DNA from: Halalkalicoccus sp. CGA53
GTDB taxonomy: Archaea > Halobacteriota > Halobacteria > Halobacteriales > Halalkalicoccaceae
Assembly (NCBI RefSeq): GCF_036429475.1
Contig: NZ_CP144125.1
Location: 2,604,001 to 2,668,000 of the forward strand
Reading direction: 5' to 3'
DNA: 64,000 bases
Under the pieces are notes generated by a model. That model made no database searches and had not been told where the DNA came from. It saw only the letters and a program-made list of their open reading frames with translations. Shown piece after piece: positions 17,820-26,136 of this stretch. Each line of letters opens with the position of its first letter. Positions within the stretch are counted from its first letter, which is position 1. Made by a program: the position numbers and the translations under genes.

Positions 17820-18587
17820 ATGGCCGAGAACGCACGGAACCGCGTGAACGCGGCGACGACGGCGTTCACGGTCGTCGACGGATTGAAACAGCTAGAGGGT
17901 GCCGGCGTCACCGAGCTTTCGGACTACCTCGAGATCCCGAAGAGTACGGTCCACAGCTACCTCAGCACGCTCGAACGGGAGGGGTACGTCGTCAAGGACG
18001 GTGGGGAGTACCACGTCGGCGTGCGCTTTCTCGAGTACGGTGCGAGCGCACGGCGCCGGGCCGACATCTACGAGGCGGCGAAACCGGAGGTCGACCGCCT
18101 CGCCGAGGAGACGGGGAACCTGGCGAACCTGATGGTCGAGGAGCACGGCTGGGGCATCTACCTCCACCGGGGGATGGGCGAGCGCGCGGTGCGACCGATC
18201 GACACACAGGTCGGGACGCGCGTCCACCTCCACTCGACGGCGATGGGGAAGGCGATACTCGCACACCTGCCTGAGGGACGCGTCGAGGCGATCGTCGAGG
18301 AGCGCGGGCTCCCGCAGATGACGCGACGGACGGTGACCGACCGAGAGGAGCTCGCGGCCGAACTCGAGGCGATCCGCGAGCGAGGGTACGCCATCGACGA
18401 CGGAGAGCTGGTCGAGGGGCTTCGCTGTGTCGGCGCCCCCGTCCTCGGCGACGCGGGCCACGTGTTCGGGGCGGTGAGCGTCGCCGGACCCGCCCGTCGG
18501 TTCGACGGGAGCTACCTCGTCGAGGAGATGCCCGAACGGGTGATGGAGGCGGCGAACGTCGTCACGCTGAACCTCACCTACTCGTGA
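17820..18587 (+). CDS. IclR family transcription regulator (tandem copy 1)
   Basis: A 255-residue regulator. The N-terminal winged helix-turn-helix (about 15-75) has recognition-helix region EIPKSTVHSYLSTLE. The C-terminal IclR effector domain carries GTRVHLHSTAMGKAILAHLP and GAVSVAGPARRF. It follows the DJ-1 gene by 119 bp and is 64 bp before a second IclR gene. The DNA encoding the recognition helix (about 17924-17974) is identical to that of the second copy over about 50 bp. It probably senses a sugar acid or keto-deoxy acid and controls the neighbouring catabolic genes. Confidence 0.9.
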   Translation: MAENARNRVNAATTAFTVVDGLKQLEGAGVTELSDYLEIPKSTVHSYLSTLEREGYVVKDGGEYHVGVRFLEYGASARRRADIYEAAKPEVDRLAEETGNLANLMVEEHGWGIYLHRGMGERAVRPIDTQVGTRVHLHSTAMGKAILAHLPEGRVEAIVEERGLPQMTRRTVTDREELAAELEAIRERGYAIDDGELVEGLRCVGAPVLGDAGHVFGAVSVAGPARRFDGSYLVEEMPERVMEAANVVTLNLTYS

Positions 18588-18602
18588 GGAGGGTGGACGG
18601 CC

Positions 18603-18619
18603 GTTCCGTCATGCTGAAT
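18603..18619. promoter_or_regulatory. candidate IclR operator, site E
   Basis: GTTCCGTCATGCTGAAT matches the 17-bp motif and touches the TATA-like tacttatg (18618-18625) of the second IclR gene. That position suits autoregulation by blocking the promoter. Confidence 0.4.
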
Positions 18620-18650
18620 ACTTATGTATCATCCCGATAGAGGGGTGCGT

Positions 18651-19415
18651 ATGGCAGGAACCGCACGCAACCCCGTCAAGTCGGCCCGGACGACGTTCGC
18701 CGTCCTCGACGGGCTGAAGGAGCTGGACGGTGCCGGTGTCACCGAACTGGCCAACTACCTCGAGATCCCGAAGAGTACGGTCCACAGCTACCTCAGCACG
18801 CTCGAGGAGGAGGAGTGCCTCATCAAGGAGGAGGGGGTCTACCACATCGGCGTGCGATTTCTCGAGTACGGTGCACACGCCCGACAGCGAACCGACGTCT
18901 ACGAGATCGCGAAACCGGAGGTCGACCGCCTCGCCGAGGAGACGGGGAACCTCAGCAACCTCCTGATCGAGGAACACGGTCGGGGTGTGTACCTCCACCG
19001 GGGGGAGGACACCAGGGCGATCCAGGTCAACACCAGGGTCGGAACGCGCGTCTACCTCCACTCGACGGCGCTCGGAAAGTCGATCCTCGCGAACCTGCCC
19101 GAACGTCGTGTCGAGACGATCCTCGACAGACACGGCCTTCCCGAGGTGACTCCCAACACGATCACCGACCGGGCCGAGCTCGCGGCCGAGCTCGAGGAGA
19201 TCCGCGAGCGGGGGTACGCCATCGACGACGAGGAGCAGGTCGAGGGACTGCGCTGTATCAGCGCCCCGATCGTGAGCGCCTCGGGTCGGGTCCTCGGCTC
19301 GATCAGCGTCTCGGGGCCGACCCACCGGTTCAAGGGGACGTACTTCACCGAGACGATCCCGGACAGCGTGATGGAGGCGGCGAACGTCATCGAACTCAAC
19401 CTGACCTACTCCTGA
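18651..19415 (+). CDS. IclR family transcription regulator (tandem copy 2)
   Basis: A 254-residue paralogue of the preceding gene with the same domain order, identical recognition-helix sequence (EIPKSTVHSYLSTLE) and an effector domain with GTRVYLHSTALGKSILANLP. The frame opens at 18624, but ATG 18651 aligns with copy 1 and has the box tacttatg (18618-18625) 26-33 bp upstream. The operator-like site E overlaps that region. As the DNA-contacting helices are the same, the two proteins probably bind the same sites, perhaps responding to different ligands or forming mixed oligomers. Confidence 0.9.
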   Translation: MAGTARNPVKSARTTFAVLDGLKELDGAGVTELANYLEIPKSTVHSYLSTLEEEECLIKEEGVYHIGVRFLEYGAHARQRTDVYEIAKPEVDRLAEETGNLSNLLIEEHGRGVYLHRGEDTRAIQVNTRVGTRVYLHSTALGKSILANLPERRVETILDRHGLPEVTPNTITDRAELAAELEEIRERGYAIDDEEQVEGLRCISAPIVSASGRVLGSISVSGPTHRFKGTYFTETIPDSVMEAANVIELNLTYS

Positions 19416-19500
19416 GGCCGGCGCTCGACGGTCGCCGGGAGCGGATACCGCGTCGGTTTCCGGGAGTACTGGCGTGGATCGGTTCCGGTATACAAACGAC

Positions 19501-19517
19501 GTTCGGCAATAGTGAAC
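19501..19517. promoter_or_regulatory. candidate IclR operator, site A
   Basis: GTTCGGCAATAGTGAAC has GTTC/GAAC arms and nine bases between. It is 99 bp before site B and about 190 bp before the start of the dehydratase gene at 19705. Confidence 0.5.
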
Positions 19518-19524
19518 GCTCTGA

Positions 19525-19544
19525 TGACAGTCATACGTCTGTAA
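19525..19544. promoter_or_regulatory. second palindromic regulatory motif, copy 2
   Basis: TGACAGTCATACGTCTGTAA matches the palindrome at 2901-2920 in 16 of 20 positions and lies 7 bp after site A. The shared arrangement suggests a second factor acting on both loci. Confidence 0.4.
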
Positions 19545-19599
19545 CGGTACTGGAAGGCGTGACATGGACACCGTTCCCACACCGGTTCGAAGGACGGCC

Positions 19600-19616
19600 G
19601 GTCGGCAATCCTGAAC
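19600..19616. promoter_or_regulatory. candidate IclR operator, site B
   Basis: GGTCGGCAATCCTGAAC shares TCGGCAAT and TGAAC with site A. It lies about 60 bp before the TATA-like cttaacc (19674-19680) of the next gene, a position suited to an activator. Confidence 0.5.
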
Positions 19617-19704
19617 GGGTATTCGTTTCCCTCGAAGACCGGTACCGACGTCGACGGGCTCCGGACGGAACGACTTAACCTCCCCCCGTCCGACGGTCCA
19701 CTCG

Positions 19705-20874
19705 ATGGCTCCGACGATCACACGGATAGAGTCCACCGAGTTCAGCTACCCGCTCGAGGACGTCGGCTTCTCCTCGTACGGGTTCGACCCCGTCTACGAG
19801 CCGGGAGCGGTGACGGATCGAAAGCTCTTCGCGATCGAACTCCACACCGACGAGGGCGTCACGGGCGAGTACGTCGGGGGGAACTCCCCCGGTGCCGCTC
19901 AGATCAACATGTTCGCGGACTATCTCGTCGGCAGGAACCCCCTCGAGCGCGAGAAACACTGGAGCGAGATCAAACGCGCGCTGCGAAAGTACGACCGGAT
20001 GGGGATCGGCCCCGTCGACATCGCCCTCTGGGACCTCGCGGGGAAGTACTACGACGCGCCGATCCACGAACTGCTCGGCACCTACCGGAAGCGGCTGCCG
20101 GCCTACGCCTCGACGTACCCCGGCGACGACAAGGGTGGTCTCGAGACGCCCGAGGACTTCGCGGAGTTCGCCGAGGAGTGTCTCGAGATGGGGTATTCGG
20201 GCTACAAACTCCACATCTGGCCGGACGAACTGCGTAGTACGCAGAAGATCGTCGACGCGGTCCACGCGGTCGGCGAGCGCGTCGGGAGCGAGATGGACCT
20301 CATGCTCGATCCGGCCTGCCACCTCGACACGTGGGCGGACACGCTCAAGGTCGGTCGTGCCTGTGACGAACAGGAGTTCCTCTGGTACGAGGACCCGATG
20401 AAGGACGCCGGGATCAGCCAGCACGCCCACCGGAAGCTCCGCGAGACGATCGAGACGCCGATCTTGCAGACCGAACACGTCCGCGGGCTCGAGAGTCACA
20501 CCGACTTCATCGCGAACGGCGCGACCGACTTCGTCCGCGCCGACCCCGAGTACGACGCCGGCATCACCGGCGCGATGAAGATCGCACGCGTGGCTGAGGG
20601 GTTCGGCCTCGACGTGGAGTACCACGCCCCCGGCCCCGCACAGCGCCACTGCCTCGCCGCGACCCGTAACGCGAACTACTACGAGATGGCGCTGGTCCAC
20701 CCGGACTGTGCGAACACCCAGCCCCCCGTCTACGGGAACGACTACTCGGACATGCTCGACGCGATCGACGCCGATGGAACGGTCCCGGTGCCCGACGGCC
20801 CCGGACTCGGGGTCGAGTACGACTGGGAGTACATCGAAGAGAACGCTACGGGGAGCGTCCACGTCTACGAGTGA
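19705..20874 (+). CDS. mandelate racemase/muconate lactonizing family dehydratase
   Basis: A 389-residue enolase-superfamily protein. Lys168 and His170 (YKLHIW), Asp202 (MLDPAC), Glu229 (WYEDP), Glu257 (QTEHVRG) and His307 (YHAPG) fill the metal and acid-base positions. The KxH pair instead of KxK suggests a dehydratase rather than a racemase. The box cttaacc is 25-31 bp before ATG 19705. The aldolase gene follows 2 bp after the stop, so dehydration of an aldonate and cleavage of the resulting 2-keto-3-deoxy acid are probably coupled in one operon under the A/B operator sites. Confidence 0.88.
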   Translation: MAPTITRIESTEFSYPLEDVGFSSYGFDPVYEPGAVTDRKLFAIELHTDEGVTGEYVGGNSPGAAQINMFADYLVGRNPLEREKHWSEIKRALRKYDRMGIGPVDIALWDLAGKYYDAPIHELLGTYRKRLPAYASTYPGDDKGGLETPEDFAEFAEECLEMGYSGYKLHIWPDELRSTQKIVDAVHAVGERVGSEMDLMLDPACHLDTWADTLKVGRACDEQEFLWYEDPMKDAGISQHAHRKLRETIETPILQTEHVRGLESHTDFIANGATDFVRADPEYDAGITGAMKIARVAEGFGLDVEYHAPGPAQRHCLAATRNANYYEMALVHPDCANTQPPVYGNDYSDMLDAIDADGTVPVPDGPGLGVEYDWEYIEENATGSVHVYE

Positions 20875-20876
20875 CC

Positions 20877-21668
20877 ATGGAAGGAGACCTCGCCACTCGA
20901 CTCGCGGCCCCCGGGCCCGTCGTGGGGAACTGGCTCTCGCTCGATAGTCCCACGATCGCCGACGTGTACGCCGAACTCGGCGCCGATTTCGTCCTGATCG
21001 ACACCGAACACACGCCGCTGTCGCTGGAGACGGTCGCGGAGTGTGTCCGTGCGGTCGACGCCGCGGGCACCGAGACGAACGCCGTCGTCCGGGTGCCGGA
21101 CGCGAACCCGACGACGATCAAGCGCGTCCTCGACCTCGGCGTGGACGGCCTCATGGTCCCGATGGTGGAGACGCCAGCCGACGCGAGGGCGGTCGTCGAG
21201 GCGACGAGATACCCGCCGGAGGGGATCCGGGGCGTCGGGGTCGGGCGGGCGAACCGGTACGGACTGGGGATCGAAGAGGCGCTCGAGTCGGCGGGCGACC
21301 GACTGACGACGATCGTCCAGATCGAGACCGGCGAGGGCGTCGAGAACGCCCCCGCTATCGCCGCCGTCGACGGCGTCGACTCGCTGTTCGTCGGGCCGGC
21401 CGACCTCTCGACCTCGTTCGGGTCGTTCGGCGACTGGACGGACGAGCGGTTCGAGGAGTCGATCGACCGGGTGATCGACGCGAGCCACGATGCCGACCTG
21501 CCGATCGGGACGCTCGCGATCGGCGACGAGCAGCTCGAGCGGTGGGCGGGCTACGGCTTCGACTACGTGATCGTCGGCTACGACGTCGGCTACCTGATCG
21601 ATGGGAGCCGACGGGCGCGCGAGACCTACCTGGCGGCGATCGACGAGGACGAGTCCGGAGAGCGATAG
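20877..21668 (+). CDS. HpcH/HpaI family aldolase
   Basis: A 263-residue class II aldolase of the HpcH/HpaI group, which cleaves 2-keto-3-deoxy acids to pyruvate and an aldehyde with a divalent metal. Visible motifs are IDTEHTPLS (catalytic His near residue 45), VRVPDANPTTIKRVLDLGVDGLMVPMVE, QIETGEGVEN (metal Glu) and VGPADLSTS (metal Asp). A GTG at 20871 in the same frame is an alternative start, but ATG 20877 leaves the previous stop clear. It follows the dehydratase directly. 2-Keto-3-deoxy-L-rhamnonate aldolases belong to this family, as do aldolases for other keto-deoxy acids. Confidence 0.88.
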   Translation: MEGDLATRLAAPGPVVGNWLSLDSPTIADVYAELGADFVLIDTEHTPLSLETVAECVRAVDAAGTETNAVVRVPDANPTTIKRVLDLGVDGLMVPMVETPADARAVVEATRYPPEGIRGVGVGRANRYGLGIEEALESAGDRLTTIVQIETGEGVENAPAIAAVDGVDSLFVGPADLSTSFGSFGDWTDERFEESIDRVIDASHDADLPIGTLAIGDEQLERWAGYGFDYVIVGYDVGYLIDGSRRARETYLAAIDEDESGER

Positions 21669-21677
21669 CCCGCTCGA

Positions 21678-22814
21678 TCAGTCGATTCGGTAGGCCTCGA
21701 CGGCGTCGCGGTCGAGGTCGACGCCCAGACCCGGTTTCGACGGTATCGAGACGGTCCCGTCGTCGTCGACGAACCGCCGAGTCGTGAGCTCCTCGCGCAG
21801 TGGGTTCGGCGACCGGTCGAACTCGAGGGGCGCGTCGTTCGCGAGCGTCGCGATGTACTGGAGGCTCGCCCCGATCGCGATCGGCGTCCCCCAGACGTGG
21901 GGGACGATGGCGACGGTCCGGGACGACCGGACGCGGTCGGCGAGCCTCCTCGCCGGGGTGATGCCGCCGACGTTGCAGAGGTCGGGCTGGGCGATGTCGA
22001 GGGCGTCGGCCTCGAGGAGCCGGTCGAACTCGGCCGGCGTGTGACACTCGCCGCCAGCGATCGGGACCGAGAGGGTCCGTCGGAGGTCGGCGTATCCCCC
22101 GAGGTCCTCCGGCCTGACCGGCTCCTCGAACCACCGGACGTCGTAGGCTTCGAGCCGTTCGCCGACGCGTCGGGCGGTCGGCCGGTCGTAGGCGTAGTTG
22201 GCGTCGACCATGAGATCGACGTCCTCCCCGACCGCGTCGCGAACGCGGCGAACGAGCTCGAGGTCTTCGTCCGGGCCATAGCCTAGGAGCTGGAGGCCGA
22301 CCTTGAGCTTGAGCGCCCCGAGCGCGGCGTTCTCGGTCGCCTCCTCGACGATCCGTCGGTACTGCTCCTCGAGGTCCTCGACCGGCTTGAAGTAGTGGCC
22401 CGTCGCGTACGCGCGCGTCTCACTTCGCTGGCGGGCGCCGATGAGCGACGCTACCGACCGTCCCTGGAGTTTTCCCGCGAGGTCCCAGAGGGCGACGTCG
22501 ACGCCGCTGATCGCGGGCAGCGGAACGACCGACTGGTAGGCGGCCCGGCAGACGTCGTACATCCGGTCGTAGAGCCGCTCGACCGCCATCGGATCCTCGC
22601 CGAGGACGACCGGCCGGAGGAGTTGCTCTACGGTGCCGCGCGTTCCGGCGATCGGGCCCCAGCACTCGCCCCAGCCCACGGTTCCGTCCGAACTCTCGAT
22701 CCGGACGAGCAACGCGGATCGGGTGTCCACCCACTCCTGGGAGTAGCCAAAGGGCTCGGAGAGCGGTGCCTCGAGCGCGACCGTCTCGACGCTGTCGATC
22801 TGACTGGTCGTCAT
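21678..22814 (-). CDS. mandelate racemase/muconate lactonizing family enzyme
   Basis: A 378-residue enolase-superfamily protein with the KxK pair Lys169/Lys171 (LKLKVG), metal ligands Asp204 (VDANYAY), Glu230 (WFEEP) and Glu256 (GGECH), and His306 (PHVWGT). This two-lysine plus His arrangement is that of the mandelate racemase branch, which also includes many acid-sugar dehydratases. The frame opens at 22877, but ATG 22814 gives the normal start (IDSVETVALEAPL) and has aaaactact (minus strand, 22841-22850) at leaderless distance. It converges on the aldolase gene with a 9-bp gap. Confidence 0.87.
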   Translation of the reverse strand: MTTSQIDSVETVALEAPLSEPFGYSQEWVDTRSALLVRIESSDGTVGWGECWGPIAGTRGTVEQLLRPVVLGEDPMAVERLYDRMYDVCRAAYQSVVPLPAISGVDVALWDLAGKLQGRSVASLIGARQRSETRAYATGHYFKPVEDLEEQYRRIVEEATENAALGALKLKVGLQLLGYGPDEDLELVRRVRDAVGEDVDLMVDANYAYDRPTARRVGERLEAYDVRWFEEPVRPEDLGGYADLRRTLSVPIAGGECHTPAEFDRLLEADALDIAQPDLCNVGGITPARRLADRVRSSRTVAIVPHVWGTPIAIGASLQYIATLANDAPLEFDRSPNPLREELTTRRFVDDDGTVSIPSKPGLGVDLDRDAVEAYRID

Positions 22815-22937
22815 GAGCGCGTGGACTCGCCGGAGGGGCGAGTAGTTTTCGTCGGACAGCCGAGTGCCGAACCTCACGGCGATACGGACCCCGGAAAGAG
22901 CGAAACGTCGGCGGTGGCCGCCGCCGTGACCGGTGAG

Positions 22938-24755
22938 CTACTCGTACTGTGTGAGGACCTCGGGCGTCTCGTCCCAGCCGTACGCGTCGGGCTGCGTCGT
23001 CAGCTCGCTCGTGTCCGCCGGGTAGTGGAGCTGTCCCTCCTGGTCCCAGCGGAAGCCGGCCTCCCCGAGGATCTCGATCGCCCGGTCGGTGTCGAACGGG
23101 TCGGGCGAGACCCGGTCCTCCGGGGCGACCCAGAACTCGAGGCCGGGGGACATCGGCGTGTTCAGCAGCTCGCCGAAGCCCGCCGCAGCGACGTCGAGCC
23201 ACTCCTCGCGGTCGAACGTGTGACCGACGGCCTCCCTGACCTCGTAGTACTTGAACGGGCCGTCCTCGCGGTCCGGGTGCATGTTCATCGTACAGTAGTG
23301 GATCGAGGTCATCAGCGCCCCGCTGATCTCGATGTGGTCCAGCTGTTCGAGGCGGTCGAGCTGGTCCGGCGGGAGGTCGTACGGAACCATGTCGACGGTC
23401 TCGTCCTCGACGGCCGACGCCGCAGAGGCGGCGTCCGCGGCCTGGACGCGCACCACCCGATCGACGTTCGGGGCGAACTGGTGGGCGTCGTGTGCGTCGA
23501 GGACGAGCTCCTCGCCGGGGTCGTGGCTGTTCAGCATGAACGGGCCGCTGCCGATGAACATCTCCTCGTCCTGGTCCCAGCCGCTCGGATCGTCGACGTC
23601 CTCGAGGATGTGTCTCGGGAGGATACCGGAGTCACGCCCGGCCAGCGCCCGCGAGGGGAACGTCGCGTCGGGCTGGCTCATGTTGAACGTGACCTCCAGG
23701 TCGCTCTCGACGACGACCTCCTCTAGGTTCCCGATGACCCCCCTGAGACCGGCGTTGTTCTCGGCGCCGTACGTGTACGTGAACTCGATGTCCTCCGCGG
23801 TGACCGGCTCCCCGTCGTGGAACTCGAGGCCCTCGCGCAGCGTCACCTCGTAGGTGGTGTCGTCGGGCTGTTCGACCGACTCGGCGGCCCACGGCGCCGG
23901 CAGGAACTCCTCCTCCGGGGTGGGGTGCATCAGCCGGTCGAAGATGAGACGACCGTAGTCGCGGTCCGCCCGTCCCCGCTCTGCCGCCATCGGGTCGAGC
24001 GTGGTGAGGTCCTCCTGCTGTGCCGTCCGGAGCTCGCCGTCGTCGGTCTCGATCTCGACCATGTTCGTGATGCCGGCGAGGCCGTCCTCTAAGTACTCGT
24101 GGACGTTGCTCACGCGCTCGGAGTTGTACGGCATCGCGCGGTCCTGGACGAGGATCGGCACGAGGACGTACTCGTCGACGAGGTACTCCTGGGCCTGGTA
24201 GACGAGTTCCTGGCGCTCGTCGTCGTCGACCGCCGCCGCCTGCTCGCTCAGCAGCTCCTCGAACTCCGGGTTCCAGTGGTTGGCGTTGTTCCCGCCGCCC
24301 TCCTCCAGCGCGGCCTCCGAAGCCGCGTCGCGGATCGGGCGGTCGGGGTCGAACGCGTCGAGCCACCGGAGGTTCATGATGTCGTGGTTCCGGGCGACGA
24401 ACGTCTCGTCGAGGTGCGCCTGCAGCGCCCGGACGTTGTACTCCATCTCGAAGCCGATGTCGCGGAGGATGTTCGTGTGGACCTCGGAGTAGTAGTGTCG
24501 GACCGGGAAGTCGGCGTCGAGCGCCTCGTGGATCGCCGAGACCGGCTCCCCCTCCGGCTCCTCCTCGACGTACTCCTCCGGGAAGTCGGCGTCGACCTCA
24601 CCGCCGTCGTCCTCGCCGTCGTCGTCGTCGTCGCCGTTGCCACCGAGACAGCCGGCCGTCGCCATCAGTCCCGCCGCGCCGATCGTCCCGGTCCCCTTGA
24701 GGAACCGTCGGCGTGACGTCTCACTCGCGTTCTGCACACTGCGATAGTCGGTCAT
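22938..24755 (-). CDS. dipeptide/oligosaccharide-type ABC transporter substrate-binding lipoprotein
   Basis: A 605-residue family 5 solute-binding protein. The twin-arginine signal SRRRFLKGTG (14-23) leads to the lipobox TAGCLGG (about 33-39), then an acidic Asp/Glu-rich linker. The mature part has the typical duplicated SBP_5 layout, including EVTLREGLEFHDGEPVTAEDIEFTY. It is anchored outside the membrane and delivers ligand to the permease encoded from 25153. It is transcribed divergently from the permease operon, sharing a 400-bp promoter region. In haloarchaea such systems import peptides or oligosaccharides; the island suggests a plant-type oligosaccharide or acid sugar. Confidence 0.9.
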   Translation of the reverse strand: MTDYRSVQNASETSRRRFLKGTGTIGAAGLMATAGCLGGNGDDDDDGEDDGGEVDADFPEEYVEEEPEGEPVSAIHEALDADFPVRHYYSEVHTNILRDIGFEMEYNVRALQAHLDETFVARNHDIMNLRWLDAFDPDRPIRDAASEAALEEGGGNNANHWNPEFEELLSEQAAAVDDDERQELVYQAQEYLVDEYVLVPILVQDRAMPYNSERVSNVHEYLEDGLAGITNMVEIETDDGELRTAQQEDLTTLDPMAAERGRADRDYGRLIFDRLMHPTPEEEFLPAPWAAESVEQPDDTTYEVTLREGLEFHDGEPVTAEDIEFTYTYGAENNAGLRGVIGNLEEVVVESDLEVTFNMSQPDATFPSRALAGRDSGILPRHILEDVDDPSGWDQDEEMFIGSGPFMLNSHDPGEELVLDAHDAHQFAPNVDRVVRVQAADAASAASAVEDETVDMVPYDLPPDQLDRLEQLDHIEISGALMTSIHYCTMNMHPDREDGPFKYYEVREAVGHTFDREEWLDVAAAGFGELLNTPMSPGLEFWVAPEDRVSPDPFDTDRAIEILGEAGFRWDQEGQLHYPADTSELTTQPDAYGWDETPEVLTQYE

Positions 24756-25152
24756 GATCTACCCAGTAAGTGAGTGGAAACCGGGGTATATATAAATAAT
24801 TGTATAATTCCGCCGGTAGAATTAAGAAAGTTACTTTCGGGTCGGATCAGCGACACGATAGGCGGCCACCGGTTCCCGACGAACAGGCCACAAGAGGGAC
24901 CATCGGAAGGATGTCGGGCCCCCGCGGTCCCGGTTCGGACGTTCCCCGGAGAGCAGGGAAACCCGTCCGAGAAACGCGACGTGTGACCCCCATCGGGAAC
25001 GTGCCGGATAGGCGACTGTTCCGCGAACGGTGGGCGGGAGGAAACGGCCGCGAACGGGCGTTCCACGGCCGCTTTGTTCCATATTCTAAATCTATGCAGA
25101 TAGGTGGATTTAAGTAACCTCCTGGATTGGGTCTGGTTAGCGTCGATCACTC
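24756..25152. promoter_or_regulatory. divergent promoter region of the ABC importer
   Basis: This 397-bp gap holds no convincing gene. The minus side has tatatataaata (24786-24797) 32-42 bp before the binding-protein ATG. The plus side has ggatttaag (25107-25115) about 40 bp before the permease ATG, implying a leader of about 15 nt. The stretch is clearly more A/T-rich than its surroundings near 24780-24840 and 25075-25115. GTTCCATATTCTAAAT near 25076 is only a weak match to the 17-bp palindrome. Confidence 0.6.
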
Positions 25153-26136
25153 ATGAGCCAAGGCATGCAGAAATATGTGGCACGGCGGATAGGCCAACTC
25201 CTCGTGACCTACTTCGTCTTCCTGACGCTGCTGTTCGTCATCTTCCGGATCGCTCCGGGGGATCCGACGACGATGTACCTGCTCGAGGGGATGACCCCCG
25301 AGCAACGACAGGAAGTCCTGGAAGACCTGGGGCTGGATCAACCGTTGCACGTCCAGTACGTCGAGTTCCTCCGGCAGCTGGTCGCGCTGGACATGGGACA
25401 CTCCTACCGGTACGGATCGCCGGTCTACGACATCGTCGCCGTTCGGTTCTGGAACACGATCCTCCTGATGGGTCCGGCGTTCTTCATCTCGTACGTGATC
25501 GGCGTCACCGTCGGCGCGTTCATGGGCTGGGTCAGGGGAACGGCCAAGGAGCAGGCCGGCGTCGTCCTGACGCTCATCGCCCGCTCCTCGCCCGAGTTCT
25601 GGATCGGCATCGTCCTCCTGATGATCTTCCCGTTCGGCCTCGGTTGGTTCCCCTCCGGCGGGATGCGTGCGCCCGGTACGGAGGTGAGCGTCTTCTACCA
25701 GCGCTACTTCGCCTGGGACTTCCTCTATCACCTGTTCCTCCCGCTGCTGACGGGGGTGATCTTCTACATGGCCACGCCGGCCCTGCTCATGCGCAGTAGC
25801 ATGATTCAGGTGCTTGACGAGGACTTCATCGAGATCAAGAAGGCCGAGGGGCTTCCCGAGCACGTCATCCTCTACAAACACGCGGCTCGAAACTCGATCC
25901 TCCCGATCACGACCGTCATCGCGCTCGTCGTCGGGATCTCGCTGGGGGGATCGCTGGTCATCGAGACCGTCTTCAGCTGGCCCGGCATGGGCCGTGAGAT
26001 GGTCGACTCCGTCCAGTTCAACGACTACGCGATCGCCCAGGCGATCTTCTTCCTCATGGGGAGCGTGGTCATCTTCATGAACTTCGTCGCGGATCTCACC
26101 TACGTCTACCTCGACCCCCGGGTGAAATACGAATGA
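25153..26136 (+). CDS. dppB: ABC transporter permease, DppB type
   Basis: A 327-residue integral membrane permease. The first membrane segment (14-36, LLVTYFVFLTLLFVIFRIAPGDP) ends in the APGDP motif of DppB/OppB proteins; six segments are expected. The cytoplasmic coupling motif is EDFIEIKKAEGLPEHVILYKHAARNSILP. It starts the importer operon and ends by overlapping the next gene by 4 bp. Gene symbol given by family only; the substrate need not be a dipeptide. Confidence 0.9.
   Translation: MSQGMQKYVARRIGQLLVTYFVFLTLLFVIFRIAPGDPTTMYLLEGMTPEQRQEVLEDLGLDQPLHVQYVEFLRQLVALDMGHSYRYGSPVYDIVAVRFWNTILLMGPAFFISYVIGVTVGAFMGWVRGTAKEQAGVVLTLIARSSPEFWIGIVLLMIFPFGLGWFPSGGMRAPGTEVSVFYQRYFAWDFLYHLFLPLLTGVIFYMATPALLMRSSMIQVLDEDFIEIKKAEGLPEHVILYKHAARNSILPITTVIALVVGISLGGSLVIETVFSWPGMGREMVDSVQFNDYAIAQAIFFLMGSVVIFMNFVADLTYVYLDPRVKYE

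Noticed and set aside
24774-25117. Short ORFs on both strands in the importer promoter region
   Set aside because: They lack haloarchaeal acidic composition and overlap the two TATA-like boxes.
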